Source: BD2-11 sp965221785 (GTDB lineage: Bacteria; Gemmatimonadota; Gemmatimonadetes; Longimicrobiales; Gaopeijiaceae). From it: DNA of 64,000 nt. This document shows positions 26,421 to 35,943 of this stretch, one piece after another. Position numbers and translations under genes: made by a program. Position 1 is the stretch's first letter. Every line of letters starts with the position of its first letter. Location: NCBI GenBank assembly GCA_965221785.1, contig CBDCSR010000003.1:1054001-1118000 (forward strand), in the 5' to 3' direction. The notes beneath the pieces were generated by a model that had not been told where the DNA came from, ran no database searches, and saw only the letters and a list, made by a program, of their open reading frames with translations.

Positions 26421-28847
26421 TCAGTTGGATGACGTCTCCTCCGTCAGGAGCGCATCCGTACGCTTCATGGAGAACGCGTCGCTCTGGACCACGCCCAGTA
26501 TGAACGACGACATCCGGTAGTCATTGGCCTCCGCCTCGCGCGTGATTTCGCGGATCGCAGGCTGGTCGTAGTGCATCACGCGGCGCCCGAGCGCGTACGC
26601 CATCAGGTTCTTGGCAAAAGCGCGCACGATCGGGATGGGGCGCTTGAGGAGCACGTCGCGCAGGTCGCCGGGGCTCGCCACGGTGGTTCCGTCGTAGAAG
26701 GTGCCCCGGGTGTCGAGCGGCATCCCGTACTCGCGCACGCGCCACTCCCCGGTCACGTCGAAGTTGTCGAGGGCGAGGCCGATGGGGTCCATGAACTGGT
26801 GGCAGGCCTGGCACACCGGGCTGGCCCTGTGCTTTTCCATGCGCTCGCGCGTGGTCAGGACCTTGCCTTCCTCGGTCCCCTCGATGGCTTCCAGTGCCGG
26901 AACGTCCGGTGGGGGTGGGGGCGGGGGCGCATCCAGGAGAACTTCCATCACCCACTTGCCGCGCAGGACGGGCGAGGTGCGGTTGGCCATCGAGGTGAGC
27001 ATGAGGATGCTGCCCTGCCCGAGCAGCCCGCTGCGGCGGTCGTCGGGATACGTGACGCGCCGGAAGTCGTTGCCGGCAACGCCGGGCATCCCGTAGTGTG
27101 CGGCCAGACGCTCGTCTACGAACGTGTAGTCCGCGGTGAGAATGTCCAGCAGGCTGCGGTCCTCCTGCACGAGATGCTGGAAGAAGAGCTCGGTCTCCCG
27201 CCGCATCGCATCCGACAGCGTCATGTCGAAGTAGGGGAAGGTGTAGATGTCAGGCGACACCTTGTCCAGGTCCTGCAGCCGCAGCCACTGCGACGCGAAG
27301 CGGGTCGAGAGCGCTTCGGAGCGGGGATCCGCCAGCATCCGGCGGACCTGTCGTTCGAGTTCATCTTCGTCGTCCAGCCTCCCGCGGCGGGCCGCCTCCA
27401 TCAGTGCTTCATCCGGAGGAGAGCCCCAGAGGAAGAAGGACAGCCGCGAGGCGACCGCGGCCCCATCGAGCTCGTACTGCTCGCTGGCGCGGGTGCCCGA
27501 GGGCGGCTCCTCGAAGCGGAAGACGAAGTGGGGGCTGGCCAGGAGCGCCTGAAGCGCGAAGCGAATGCCGCGTTCGAAACCTCCCTCCTCGGCTCCGATC
27601 CCGTAGAAGGCCATCAGGTCCGCGATGTCGCTCTCGCTGGCGGGACGCCGGTAGGCCTCGGTTGCCAGGCGCGAGAAGATGCTGCGCGCACACGCAGGCG
27701 CCTCTTCGGGCGAGGTTGGGCGGCAGCTGAAGATCTTCTGCCGGCTCGGCGTCTCCGATACGCCGGTGACGCTGAAGGGGCCGCGCACCGCGAACTCGCG
27801 CAGGTGCGGCACCGTGGTGAGCGCCAGGTCGGGCCATCCGCTGTTGACGGCGCGGCCGAGCGGCGCCCGCACTTCCTCCACGGGCCCCTCGAACGTTCTG
27901 ACGAACGAGGCGGACACGCTGCGCGGACCGGCGCGCACGAAGATGGGGTCGGTGACCATTTCCCGGCCCTGCTGCTCGTTCTCCGTCCCGCCGCGCAGGT
28001 TCACCTCGAGGAGGGCCACCCGCTCGCCGTCGAAGGAGATCTCGATCTTCTCGCCGGCTGCCCGTCCGCCCACGCCGTGAAACTGCATCCAGAACACGTA
28101 CTCCCCGTCCGCCGGGAAGGTGTGGTTGATGGCGATGCCGCCGCGCGAGCCGTAGGGCGTGCCCTCCACATGGACGAGCTGGGAAGCGCGTTTCTCGACC
28201 TTGTAGGCTACCTCCCGTGGCGAGGCTTCGCGGTCTCCGATCGCCAGCCGGCTGATCTCGCTGGCCGCGTTGAGGTATGCCTCGAGCAGCGTCGGTGAGA
28301 GCATCTGGACGTCGGCGATGTTGTCGAAGTTGGCACTCTTGGTGTCCAGGGGAAGGTATTCGCCGGCGTCGACGTCGAGGCCGAGCAGGTCCTTCACCGA
28401 CTGCGTGTATTCCGCCCGGTTGAGGCGCTGGAAGGTGCGCCCCCCGGGGTTGGGGTTGCGGCGAGCGGCGTCGTCTATGGTGTTCTCGAGCGTCTCGACC
28501 AGGGCCAGCAGGGTGTCGCCGGCGGGACGGGGCATGCCGGGCGGGGGCATCATGCCGGCACGCAGCTTGCGGATCATGCGCTCTGCGGTCTCGGCCTTCT
28601 GAGCGGCCGCTTCCACCTGGAAGCCCGACAGGGTCATGTTGCCGGTAAGGAGGGCGTCGTTATGGCAGACCTGGCAGTACCGGGCCACAACCTCGGTGAG
28701 CGTGGCGGCGGGGAGGTCGGGGGGAGCGGCCGTGTGGGCCGCGGTGGGTGCCGGAGCAGGAGGGGCGTCCGTGAAGAAGCCGCTTCCGCTCGCCCCGATC
28801 ATCAGGGCGACGCCCAGGGCGGCCGTGGCGCCAGAGAGTGCATTCAT
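26421..28847 (-). CDS. DUF1592 dihaem protein (cassette A)
   Basis: An 808-residue exported protein. I chose the ATG at 28847 (MNALSGATAALGVALMIG), behind a clear GGAGG; the in-frame extension further upstream runs through the promoter region. Haem sites are YCQVCH (Cys58-His62) and CQACHQFMDPIG near residue 679. The five Planctomycete domains are in the same order as in the other copies: FQRLNRAEYTQSVKDLL, AYRRPASESDIADLMAFY, ASRLSFFLWGSPPDEALM, GKWVMEVLLDAPPPPPPP and LMAYALGRRVMHYDQPAI. It is the first gene of the tandem A-B unit of six genes. The 181-base upstream gap is shared with the divergent PKD-like lipoprotein. Confidence 0.9.
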   Translation of the reverse strand: MNALSGATAALGVALMIGASGSGFFTDAPPAPAPTAAHTAAPPDLPAATLTEVVARYCQVCHNDALLTGNMTLSGFQVEAAAQKAETAERMIRKLRAGMMPPPGMPRPAGDTLLALVETLENTIDDAARRNPNPGGRTFQRLNRAEYTQSVKDLLGLDVDAGEYLPLDTKSANFDNIADVQMLSPTLLEAYLNAASEISRLAIGDREASPREVAYKVEKRASQLVHVEGTPYGSRGGIAINHTFPADGEYVFWMQFHGVGGRAAGEKIEISFDGERVALLEVNLRGGTENEQQGREMVTDPIFVRAGPRSVSASFVRTFEGPVEEVRAPLGRAVNSGWPDLALTTVPHLREFAVRGPFSVTGVSETPSRQKIFSCRPTSPEEAPACARSIFSRLATEAYRRPASESDIADLMAFYGIGAEEGGFERGIRFALQALLASPHFVFRFEEPPSGTRASEQYELDGAAVASRLSFFLWGSPPDEALMEAARRGRLDDEDELERQVRRMLADPRSEALSTRFASQWLRLQDLDKVSPDIYTFPYFDMTLSDAMRRETELFFQHLVQEDRSLLDILTADYTFVDERLAAHYGMPGVAGNDFRRVTYPDDRRSGLLGQGSILMLTSMANRTSPVLRGKWVMEVLLDAPPPPPPPDVPALEAIEGTEEGKVLTTRERMEKHRASPVCQACHQFMDPIGLALDNFDVTGEWRVREYGMPLDTRGTFYDGTTVASPGDLRDVLLKRPIPIVRAFAKNLMAYALGRRVMHYDQPAIREITREAEANDYRMSSFILGVVQSDAFSMKRTDALLTEETSSN

Positions 28848-29028
28848 TCCGTAACCTCCGGATCGCGGACACGCGCCACCAACCCGGCCCGCCCGGACGA
28901 CGCAAACCACCCGGTCGGACCGGCCTGATCTCGCAGGTCTGAGATGCAGACAATTTCCTACGACTAACATAGGTTTCCACAGATGTGTTCGCCACCACGC
29001 GCGGGCCACAAAACAGAGAGGCGGGTCT

Positions 29029-29472
29029 ATGATGTTCAGCCAATCCGTACGCAGGTCGAGACGGCAGGGCGTGCCGGAAACGCGATCACGCCACGGGGGC
29101 GCAAGCCGTCTCGCCGCGTGGGCGTCTGCGCTCCTCGTCGCCTCGTGCCTCAACCCGCCCCTGGAGCCACAGCCGCTCACGGTCACTCTGACCGCGAGCC
29201 AGGAAAGCGCGGCCGTGGGCCAGGAGATCCGGTTCCGCTATGAGTCGAGGGGCACCAACCTGTCCCAGACCGTGGTGGAATACGGCACGGGCGACATCGA
29301 GACCATCCCGTTCATCTACACCGGCGCCGCGCCCGTCAACATCAACTCGCAGGCCGGGCACTTCGACTACGCCTACGAGGAGGCGGGCACATACGTCGCG
29401 CGCGCGACGGTGTCCACGGTGGCGGGAGACTCGCAATCCGCAACTGTCACGGTCCGGATCAGCGGCCCGTGA
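29029..29472 (+). CDS. PKD-like lipoprotein
   Basis: A 147-residue predicted lipoprotein with a long basic N-region and a lipobox LLVASC (Cys40). The mature part is one Ig/PKD-like beta domain: LTVTLTASQESAAVGQEIRFRY, then HFDYAYEEAGTYVARATVST and a closing SATVTVRI strand. PKD-like domains mediate binding between surface proteins or to polysaccharide. Its TGA overlaps the ATG of the following beta-barrel gene by one base (TGATG), so the two are coupled and probably act together at the outer membrane. The substrate is unknown. Confidence 0.7.
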   Translation: MMFSQSVRRSRRQGVPETRSRHGGASRLAAWASALLVASCLNPPLEPQPLTVTLTASQESAAVGQEIRFRYESRGTNLSQTVVEYGTGDIETIPFIYTGAAPVNINSQAGHFDYAYEEAGTYVARATVSTVAGDSQSATVTVRISGP

Positions 29473-30374
29473 TGTGCAGCGGCCCTCATATCTCCCCCGG
29501 CCCGCGCTCCCCGGCTTGGCAGGGTCTGCCCGTCGCGGCCTTCGTGACGGTCATGGTGCTTTCAGGAAGCGCCACGGAGGCGGTCGCCCAATGGGTCGAG
29601 CCGCCCGGCCGCGGCTGGATGGACGTCTCGGTGTTTCACCTGGACACGCGAGACGCCTTCCACTCCGACGGCGACATCCGGGCCTTCGACCCCTTCACCC
29701 GGGGCCACGCCGTGAGCACGTCCGCGTTCGCTACGGTCGCGATGGGGCTCGTTCCCGGTCTGGACGCATGGGTGCAGGTGCCCTTCCAGCGCCTCCGCTT
29801 CGACGACCTGGGCGGCGACCGGCTGCGCTCGGGCATCGGCGACACGCGCTTCTACCTGCGGGTTCAGCCCGGCCGCTACTTCGGCAGCGGCTTTCCGTTG
29901 GCGATCAGGGGCGGGGCGAAGGTCCCCGTCGGCGATTTCGCCGTGGACGCCGAGATCATTCCGCTCGGGGACGGCCAGAGAGACTGGGAGCTGGTCCTCG
30001 AGCTGGGGCACTCGTTCTATCCCGTACCCGCGTATGTGAGCGCCTGGATCGGCCACCGCTGGCGGGAGGAGAACCGGGAGTCGCGGAGGGATTTCGGCGA
30101 CGAAGTGTTCTTTCTGCTCTCCGGGGGAATCGAATCCGGGCGTTTGGGCGCGAGCGTCATCGCCGAGGGCTGGGACGGAGCGGTTCCGGTCATCGAGGGA
30201 CTCCCGATCTCGACGGCGTCCCGTTCGATGCTGCGCCTCACGCCCTACCTGAGCTACCGGCTGGGGGCGGGCTCGGCGAAGGCCGGAGTGCAGATTCCGC
30301 TGCGCGGCACCAACCTGCCGGCTGGCAACACGCTGGTGATCGGCTATTTTATAAGGTTGGGGTCGGAAGCGTGA
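29472..30374 (+). CDS. Outer-membrane beta-barrel-like protein, copy 1
   Basis: A 300-residue exported protein starting at the ATG that overlaps the previous stop. The signal peptide ends near AVAQ. The mature start WVEPPGRGWMDVSVFHLDTRD and alternating strands (FATVAMGLVPGLDAWVQVPF, SGIGDTRFYLRV, AIRGGAKVPVG) ending in GYFIRLGSEA resemble small transporter-type barrels such as the MetA-pathway phenol-degradation family. A paralogue follows at 30502. The function is not established; it could be a channel for a small hydrophobic substrate. Confidence 0.65.
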   Translation: MCSGPHISPGPRSPAWQGLPVAAFVTVMVLSGSATEAVAQWVEPPGRGWMDVSVFHLDTRDAFHSDGDIRAFDPFTRGHAVSTSAFATVAMGLVPGLDAWVQVPFQRLRFDDLGGDRLRSGIGDTRFYLRVQPGRYFGSGFPLAIRGGAKVPVGDFAVDAEIIPLGDGQRDWELVLELGHSFYPVPAYVSAWIGHRWREENRESRRDFGDEVFFLLSGGIESGRLGASVIAEGWDGAVPVIEGLPISTASRSMLRLTPYLSYRLGAGSAKAGVQIPLRGTNLPAGNTLVIGYFIRLGSEA

Positions 30375-30501
30375 CCCGATATGGGCCGTGGCACGGATTG
30401 TGCCCCGTTCGTCGGCAGACCGGGTGACAGCGACCTCTTCATCCGGTCAGGCACGACCTGGTCGAGCCTTCCACTCCTGACACCGCGTCGCACGATACGC
30501 C

Positions 30502-31359
30502 ATGATCCAATTGAAACACGCCCCGATCATCCACCGCGGACCCGCCCTGACCGTCCTCACGCTCTCGCTCCTTGCCTCGCCGGGGTACGGACAGTGGATC
30601 GAGCCCGAGCGCCAGGGGTGGGCCTCGTTCGCCATGTACTATCTCGACACCCGCGAGCAGTTCAGCCCGACAGGCGAGGTCCGCAACTTCCTTCTGGACG
30701 GTCACGCGCAGACCGCTTCCTCCTTCCTGACGGTCGCGATGGGAATCGCCCCCGGCGTCGACATCTGGGTTCAGCCGTCCTACCACCGCCTCGAGTTCGC
30801 CGACCTTGAGGGCACCCGCATTTCGTGGGGATTCGGCGATACCCGCGTGTACGTACGCACGGCCCCCCTCCGGCTTCTGGGCAGCGACTTCCCGTTCGCG
30901 ATCCGCGCGGGCACCAAGCTTCCCACCGACTTCGAGTCCGGTACCGAGCTCATCCCGCTGGGCGACGGGCAGCGCGACTGGGAAGTGCTGGCGGAGGTGG
31001 GACACTCCTTCTGGCCGCGGCCCTTTTACCTTCAGTCGTGGGCCGGCTACCGATGGCGCGAAGCGAAAGACGACGGCGGCGACTTCGGAAATGAGCGCTT
31101 CTTCAACGTCAGCTTCGGGGGTGGCGGTGATGTGCTGGGCTTCAAGGTCCAGTTCGAGGGGTGGTACGGCGGCACTCCCAACTTCGGAGGACTCACCGGA
31201 GAGGGACAGGAGCGCGAGATGGTGCGGCTCTATCCCTCGCTGCTGGTGACCGCCGGTCCCGGGCAGGTGGAACTGGGTTCCCGGCTGCCCCTTTCAGGCC
31301 AGAATCTTGCTACCGGCCCCGAGATCGTGGTGGGTTATTTCACCCGCCTCTCCCTGTAG
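30502..31359 (+). CDS. Outer-membrane beta-barrel-like protein, copy 2
   Basis: A 285-residue paralogue of the previous gene. Shared features are QWIEPERQGWASFAMYYLDTRE after the signal, VAMGIAPGVDIWVQPSY, WGFGDTRVYVRTAPLRLLG, the ELIPLGDGQRDWEVL motif and the end GYFTRLSL. ATG at 30502; the ribosome site is weak. It lies 127 bases after copy 1, so a tandem duplication is likely. It converges on the MsrP-like gene. Confidence 0.65.
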   Translation: MIQLKHAPIIHRGPALTVLTLSLLASPGYGQWIEPERQGWASFAMYYLDTREQFSPTGEVRNFLLDGHAQTASSFLTVAMGIAPGVDIWVQPSYHRLEFADLEGTRISWGFGDTRVYVRTAPLRLLGSDFPFAIRAGTKLPTDFESGTELIPLGDGQRDWEVLAEVGHSFWPRPFYLQSWAGYRWREAKDDGGDFGNERFFNVSFGGGGDVLGFKVQFEGWYGGTPNFGGLTGEGQEREMVRLYPSLLVTAGPGQVELGSRLPLSGQNLATGPEIVVGYFTRLSL

Positions 31360-31433
31360 GACACCCGTTCCTTCGCGGGAAGACCGTCGCGCCGATCCGA
31401 CGACCGGATGGTTGGTCCGGGGGTTGAGCTGAA

Positions 31434-32531
31434 CTAGCTTACGCGGGTCAGCAGTTCCGGATCGTACAGGTCCGCTACGAACTCTCCGTACCCGTTGAAG
31501 AGCTGCGTCGGCTGGGGCGTGTTGCTGGGCAGATGCCGCTCGGTCGCCTGTGACCAGGGGGTTCCCACGTCAGGGTTGACGTTGGAATAGAAACCGTACT
31601 GGTTGGGCGCGTAGTCCGACCAGAACGTCCCGGGCTGCGTGTCCGTGAACTCCACCTCCAGGAAAGCCTTCGCGCTCTTGTAGCCGTACTTCCAGGGAAG
31701 CGCCAGCCGCAGCGGGGCCCCGTTCTGTTTGGGAAGCGGCTCGCCGTAGGCCCCCGTCACCACGAAGGCGAGGTCGTTCATGGCCTCGTCGAGGCGAAGT
31801 GCTTCGTAGTAGGGCCACGGCCACTGCGAACCGCTTTCCTGTCCGACCGCCTCTTCGGGCCGGTGGAAGCTGCGGAAGGCGACATGGGTGGCCGATGAGT
31901 TGGGCTCGGCGAGTTCGATCAGCTTGCTCAGGGGGTAACCGCTCCAGGGCACGGCGATCGCCCAGGTCTCGACGCAGCGCAGGCGGTAGAGGCGCTCCTC
32001 GATGCCGAACATGCGCTCGAGTTCGTCGATGTCCCAGGTGGCGGGAGCGTTGCACAGCCCGGAGAACGTCACCGTCCATGGACGTACTCGAAGCGGACCC
32101 GTCAGCCTCCACATGCTCCCGGCCCTCTGCAGGAACTCGTAGTAGTTGTTGTAGGTTGACGTGACGTAGCGGTCGGTGATCTCCCGCGAGCCGAGGGTGT
32201 AGGTTGTGTTGCGCTCGGGCGGATACAGGTCGGCGTTGGGAGAAGCGCAGATGGTATGCAGCGGTTCTCTCGGTGGATCGTCGTCGCACGTGGGGGGGCT
32301 GGCATCCGGCGGGGTTACCGGCTGGGTGGGGTCCGTGGGATCCGGCGGTGGATCCGGCTCGACGGGGTCTTCTTCGTTCGCGATGAACTTGGAGCCGCAC
32401 GCCGCCGACCCCAGCGCGGCCATCCCGAGACCCAGCGTGCGCACGAATTCCCGACGCCGCAGATATACCCCGTGGGGTGTCGCCTCGGATTCCGGGATTC
32501 GCCACCCGGGCGGGATGATTATGTTCGCCAT
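31434..32531 (-). CDS. MsrP/YedY-like molybdopterin oxidoreductase with proline-rich linker
   Basis: A 365-residue Tat-exported protein of the oxidoreductase molybdopterin-binding family. YLRRREFVRTLGLG is the twin-arginine motif. The Mo-coordinating cysteine is in RLRCVETWAIAVPWSGYPL (Cys186), and PLRLALPWKYGYKSAK follows. This is the YedY/MsrP arrangement that repairs methionine sulfoxide in periplasmic proteins. Unusual points are a cysteine at GSAACGSK (Cys45) that could be lipidated, and a roughly 50-residue Asp/Pro/Thr-rich linker before the catalytic domain. No haem membrane subunit (MsrQ) lies adjacent. I use the ATG at 32531; a GTG at 32546 is an alternative. Confidence 0.85.
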   Translation of the reverse strand: MANIIIPPGWRIPESEATPHGVYLRRREFVRTLGLGMAALGSAACGSKFIANEEDPVEPDPPPDPTDPTQPVTPPDASPPTCDDDPPREPLHTICASPNADLYPPERNTTYTLGSREITDRYVTSTYNNYYEFLQRAGSMWRLTGPLRVRPWTVTFSGLCNAPATWDIDELERMFGIEERLYRLRCVETWAIAVPWSGYPLSKLIELAEPNSSATHVAFRSFHRPEEAVGQESGSQWPWPYYEALRLDEAMNDLAFVVTGAYGEPLPKQNGAPLRLALPWKYGYKSAKAFLEVEFTDTQPGTFWSDYAPNQYGFYSNVNPDVGTPWSQATERHLPSNTPQPTQLFNGYGEFVADLYDPELLTRVS

Positions 32532-32602
32532 CTTCTTCTCTCGCACCTCTTGTTGCGGACAGGGCAGGGGATGTAAAGGGATGTCCCGGCCTGGTCATCC
32601 TT

Positions 32603-33556
32603 CTACGGCTCCGCGGGCTCGCAGGGTCCCGGTCTTGGGAGGTCCAGGCCTGCATCGACCGTGAAGCGCTGGCGGACGACCGACCCGAAGACACCTGTGC
32701 CGTCACCGTGGAGGCTGGGAACGCGAACGATGCCCGACGGATTGAAGGCACCGCGCCGTACCCAGTTTACGTAGTTTCGGTCGGCAGCGGCGATCACTAC
32801 TTCCGCCTGCGTTCCGAAAGGTAGTCCCTCCTGCAGGACCAATGCCAGATCACGCGCCAGGTTGGGACGGTCGAACAGGCCGAATTCCGAGGGGAATACG
32901 ATGGTGGTGTCCGCTTCCGATACGGACAGTCCCACCAGGAGCAGCGGATCCTCCTCCACTTCGATGTTCGTGTCCTCGAGCGCTGCAGTGAGATTGATGA
33001 TCTGCGTCTCGGAAATGTAGGCCCACGCGCCTTCGGCGCGGGTCCATTCCACGTTGAGGCGTCGGGCCGGTTCCAGCCAGCATGTCCGGCGGCGATTGGT
33101 GCGCGGACTCCGGAGTTGGTAGGGGCCCGGGACGCGCGTCTGCCCGGTGATGCGACCTCCGTCGGGCAGACGAATGATGGCTTCCACCAGCGAACCCGGC
33201 CCGAAGTGGCGGGGATCGAGCGGTTGCGCGAAATAACACGATCCCGGGAAGTCCGCCGGAAGCTCGTCGCCGGCACAAGAGGAAGGATCGGCCAGACGGA
33301 GACGAACGGTGGAGACGCGGGACTCCGCGCGCAGAAACACATCCGCCGAGGACAGCTCCTGCGTCGACCCGGCACTACCCAGTGTCCGATGGATCCACGC
33401 ACTGCCGGAAACACCGTCGACATCGGAGGAGAGGTAGACCTCGGCGACGATCACGTCCTCGGATTGCGCCACGGTGATCTCCTGGAGTTCGCACGCCGCG
33501 ACGGACACCAGAAGGACCGTCAGCGCGCAAGTGGTCCCGAGGCCGCCGCGACTCAT
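32603..33556 (-). CDS. Lipoprotein coupled to TonB receptor, DUF4249-like
   Basis: A 317-residue predicted lipoprotein with lipobox VSVAAC (Cys22). The ATG at 33556 shares one base with the stop of the TonB receptor gene (TGATG), showing translational coupling; the long in-frame extension further upstream lies inside that receptor gene and is not coding. The mature part is beta-rich with four cysteines (PSSCAGDELPADFPGSCYF and RRTCWLEP). Bacteroidota often pair a TonB receptor with a DUF4249 lipoprotein in this order, and the strand pattern is similar, but the match is not certain. It is likely a surface-exposed partner or substrate-binding subunit of the receptor. Confidence 0.65.
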   Translation of the reverse strand: MSRGGLGTTCALTVLLVSVAACELQEITVAQSEDVIVAEVYLSSDVDGVSGSAWIHRTLGSAGSTQELSSADVFLRAESRVSTVRLRLADPSSCAGDELPADFPGSCYFAQPLDPRHFGPGSLVEAIIRLPDGGRITGQTRVPGPYQLRSPRTNRRRTCWLEPARRLNVEWTRAEGAWAYISETQIINLTAALEDTNIEVEEDPLLLVGLSVSEADTTIVFPSEFGLFDRPNLARDLALVLQEGLPFGTQAEVVIAAADRNYVNWVRRGAFNPSGIVRVPSLHGDGTGVFGSVVRQRFTVDAGLDLPRPGPCEPAEP

Positions 33557-35943
33557 CAGAACGTCACCTCCACCCCCACCGTGGGCAGAATCGGGAACAT
33601 GGACAGGCCGGAGCGGGTCGCGGTGTCCGCGGAATAGTCGAAGAAGTAGAAGAGGACGTTCTTGCGGTTGTAGACGTTGAGCACGTCGAGGTGGGGCGTG
33701 AGCGAGCCCCAGTCGAAGGTGAAGGTTCGGCGCATGCTCAGGTCGAGGCGGTGGTACGCCGGGTAGCGGGTCCCGTTGCGCGAGCCGAGCAACATGGCGT
33801 TGTCTTCGTCGTCCTGCATGGTGAGGCGCCCGCCCGACACGTTCTGCGGGGAGAAGTACACGAACGAGGCCAGGGGGCGGGTGTAGGGCAGGCCGGTCCC
33901 CAGGTTCCAGCGAATCCCGCCGCGCAGGCCCGCGGGCATGGGGATCCGCAGGACCACGTCCAGGTCCAGCCGGCGGTCGAAGATCGGTGGGTAGGTATGG
34001 TCGGGCGGGGGGGTCCGGCCGCTCAGGAAGTCCGGGAAGGTGCGGGTGGCGCGGAGCCATGAAGCGGACAGCCATCCGGTCACGCCCTCGCCGGTCTTGC
34101 GCACGAAGAAGTCGATCCCGCGCGACCGGCCGCTGCCGGGCAACAGGTCGTCGTCGCCGCGGTTCGGGTCGTCAACGGGATTGAAGGTGGTGACGCCGTC
34201 GAAGAACCGCTCGTAGACTTCCAGCGACCCAAACCACCCTCCCGGGAAGTATGCGTCGATCCCCACCTGGGCCTGGTCGGAGGCGATGTGGGGGGCCAGG
34301 TGTCCGGTGAGCACCCATACATCGATGCCGATGGGCACCTCGTCGTCCCGCGCCGAGTGCAGAAACTGGGTGAAGCGCCCCGCCGCGGCCTTCACGGCGA
34401 CGTCGCCGCCGCGGAGGAACCGCTTCACCGCGAGCCTTGGGGCCAACTGGTTGATGGGATCGCCCAGGGTGGGTGCCCAGCGGTCCGCGCGCACTCCGGC
34501 TTCGACCAGCCAGGCGAGTCCACCCCTCCACTCTGCGTGCGCGAAGACCCCGCCGAGCCATCCCTCGTCCGAATTGTCGGTGAACTGCGTGCCTCCTGCC
34601 CGGACCAGGTTGAGGTGCGTCATACGGTCCGCCGAAACCCCGCTCTTGAATGTCCACTGCCGACCCATGGCGTGTTCGAGTTCAGCTCCCATCGACAGCT
34701 GGGAGATGCCGCTGCTGAACTCCGTATCCGAGAAATCGGGGAAAGCCAGGGCGGAGTTGAAGCGGGTGTAGCCCGCCCGAACGTCGAAAGCTCCGCCGTC
34801 GCGGCGAGGCATGGTCCAGCGCACCCCGATCAGGTCGTTTCCCCATTCCCAGGCCGCGCGCAGGGGGAACCCGTCCTCGTCGTCCTCGTCGACCTCGGTC
34901 AGGTTGAAGACGTCCTCACCCCTGTAGGCCGTGATCAGGATGCGGCTTCCCCCGGGCGTCCACCCCTCCACCACGCCCTGGAAGTCTGTGAGGTGGTAGG
35001 GGATCGACCTCGGCAGCTGGTCGAACCAGGAGCGCCGGCCGGAGGCACGCCACTTGAGACGCTGGAGCCCCAGCGTCCGCTCCATCACCGCGGGTGCCCT
35101 GCCCCCGAGAGCTGCGCGCGCGGCGAGCAGCGACACGCCCCCCCGAACGCTGAAGTCGTCGGTTCCGGGGTCGCTTTCGACGAGCAGCAGCGACGACACT
35201 CGTCCGCCATGCTCGGCGGGGAAGCCACCCGAGCTCAGCTCGACCCGGCCCACCATGTCGGCGTTGAAGACCGAGAAAATGCCGCCCAGGTGGAAGGGGT
35301 TGAAGATTGGCACGCCGTCCAGCAGGATCAGGTTCTGATCCGCGGAGCCGCCGCGCACGTTGAAGGACGCCGTGAAGTCGGAGGTGGACACCACTCCGGG
35401 CAGCACCTCGACCGCCCGGATGGGATCCGCTTCGGCGAGTCCGGGCACGAGACGTAGCTCCGCCTGCGAGATCTCGCGCACCGTGACGCCTGCGGCTTCC
35501 AGGAAGCGGCTGCGCTCGCGGGTTTCCGCCGTGCTGACCGAGATGCCCTCGAGCGCCACGGGGGCGGCGGTCAGCGTGACGTCGACCTCGATGCGCCGCT
35601 CCGCAACGACTTCGACGAGCTGGACCACTTCTCCGTATCCGATTCGCTCGACACGCAGCAGATACTGCCCCGGAAGCAGACTCTCGATCCGGAAGTAACC
35701 GAAGCGATCCGACTCCGCGATGCGGTCGACCTGGTCCGGTGTTTCCGGGAGGGCGAGCAGGATGTTGGCGGCGAAGACCGGGGGACCATCGGAATCGAGG
35801 ACCCGGCCTTCCACGCCGCCGGTCTGCGCAGCGAGTACGGCGGGCAGGAGGCTGAAGATCGCCAGCAGTCCGTGAATGAGTCCTCGCGAGCAGCGGGAAT
35901 GCGCCGTCGAGGCACGGATGCCGGTCGGAATCTGTCGCTTCAA
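33556..35943 (-). CDS. TonB-dependent outer-membrane receptor
   Basis: A receptor of about 795 residues. A CarboxypepD_reg-like domain (GVEGRVLDSDGPPVFAANIL) is followed by a plug with FNVRGGSADQNLILLDGVPI, NPFHLGGIFSVFNAD and RVELSSGGFPAEHGGRVSSL. A barrel ends in GVEVTF. The start is uncertain: I propose the TTG at 35943 (LKRQIPTG), which gives a normal signal peptide ending at VLAAQ. No ATG lies between this point and the signal, and the ribosome site is poor. It differs from SusC (shorter, FNVRGG-type plug) and is coupled to a lipoprotein, not a SusD. The substrate is unknown. Confidence 0.85.
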   Translation of the reverse strand: MKRQIPTGIRASTAHSRCSRGLIHGLLAIFSLLPAVLAAQTGGVEGRVLDSDGPPVFAANILLALPETPDQVDRIAESDRFGYFRIESLLPGQYLLRVERIGYGEVVQLVEVVAERRIEVDVTLTAAPVALEGISVSTAETRERSRFLEAAGVTVREISQAELRLVPGLAEADPIRAVEVLPGVVSTSDFTASFNVRGGSADQNLILLDGVPIFNPFHLGGIFSVFNADMVGRVELSSGGFPAEHGGRVSSLLLVESDPGTDDFSVRGGVSLLAARAALGGRAPAVMERTLGLQRLKWRASGRRSWFDQLPRSIPYHLTDFQGVVEGWTPGGSRILITAYRGEDVFNLTEVDEDDEDGFPLRAAWEWGNDLIGVRWTMPRRDGGAFDVRAGYTRFNSALAFPDFSDTEFSSGISQLSMGAELEHAMGRQWTFKSGVSADRMTHLNLVRAGGTQFTDNSDEGWLGGVFAHAEWRGGLAWLVEAGVRADRWAPTLGDPINQLAPRLAVKRFLRGGDVAVKAAAGRFTQFLHSARDDEVPIGIDVWVLTGHLAPHIASDQAQVGIDAYFPGGWFGSLEVYERFFDGVTTFNPVDDPNRGDDDLLPGSGRSRGIDFFVRKTGEGVTGWLSASWLRATRTFPDFLSGRTPPPDHTYPPIFDRRLDLDVVLRIPMPAGLRGGIRWNLGTGLPYTRPLASFVYFSPQNVSGGRLTMQDDEDNAMLLGSRNGTRYPAYHRLDLSMRRTFTFDWGSLTPHLDVLNVYNRKNVLFYFFDYSADTATRSGLSMFPILPTVGVEVTF

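Noticed and set aside
33557..34075. N-terminal extension of the DUF4249-like lipoprotein into the receptor gene
   Set aside because: The extension overlaps the TonB receptor and lacks a domain; the ATG at 33556 starts a normal lipoprotein signal with TGATG coupling.
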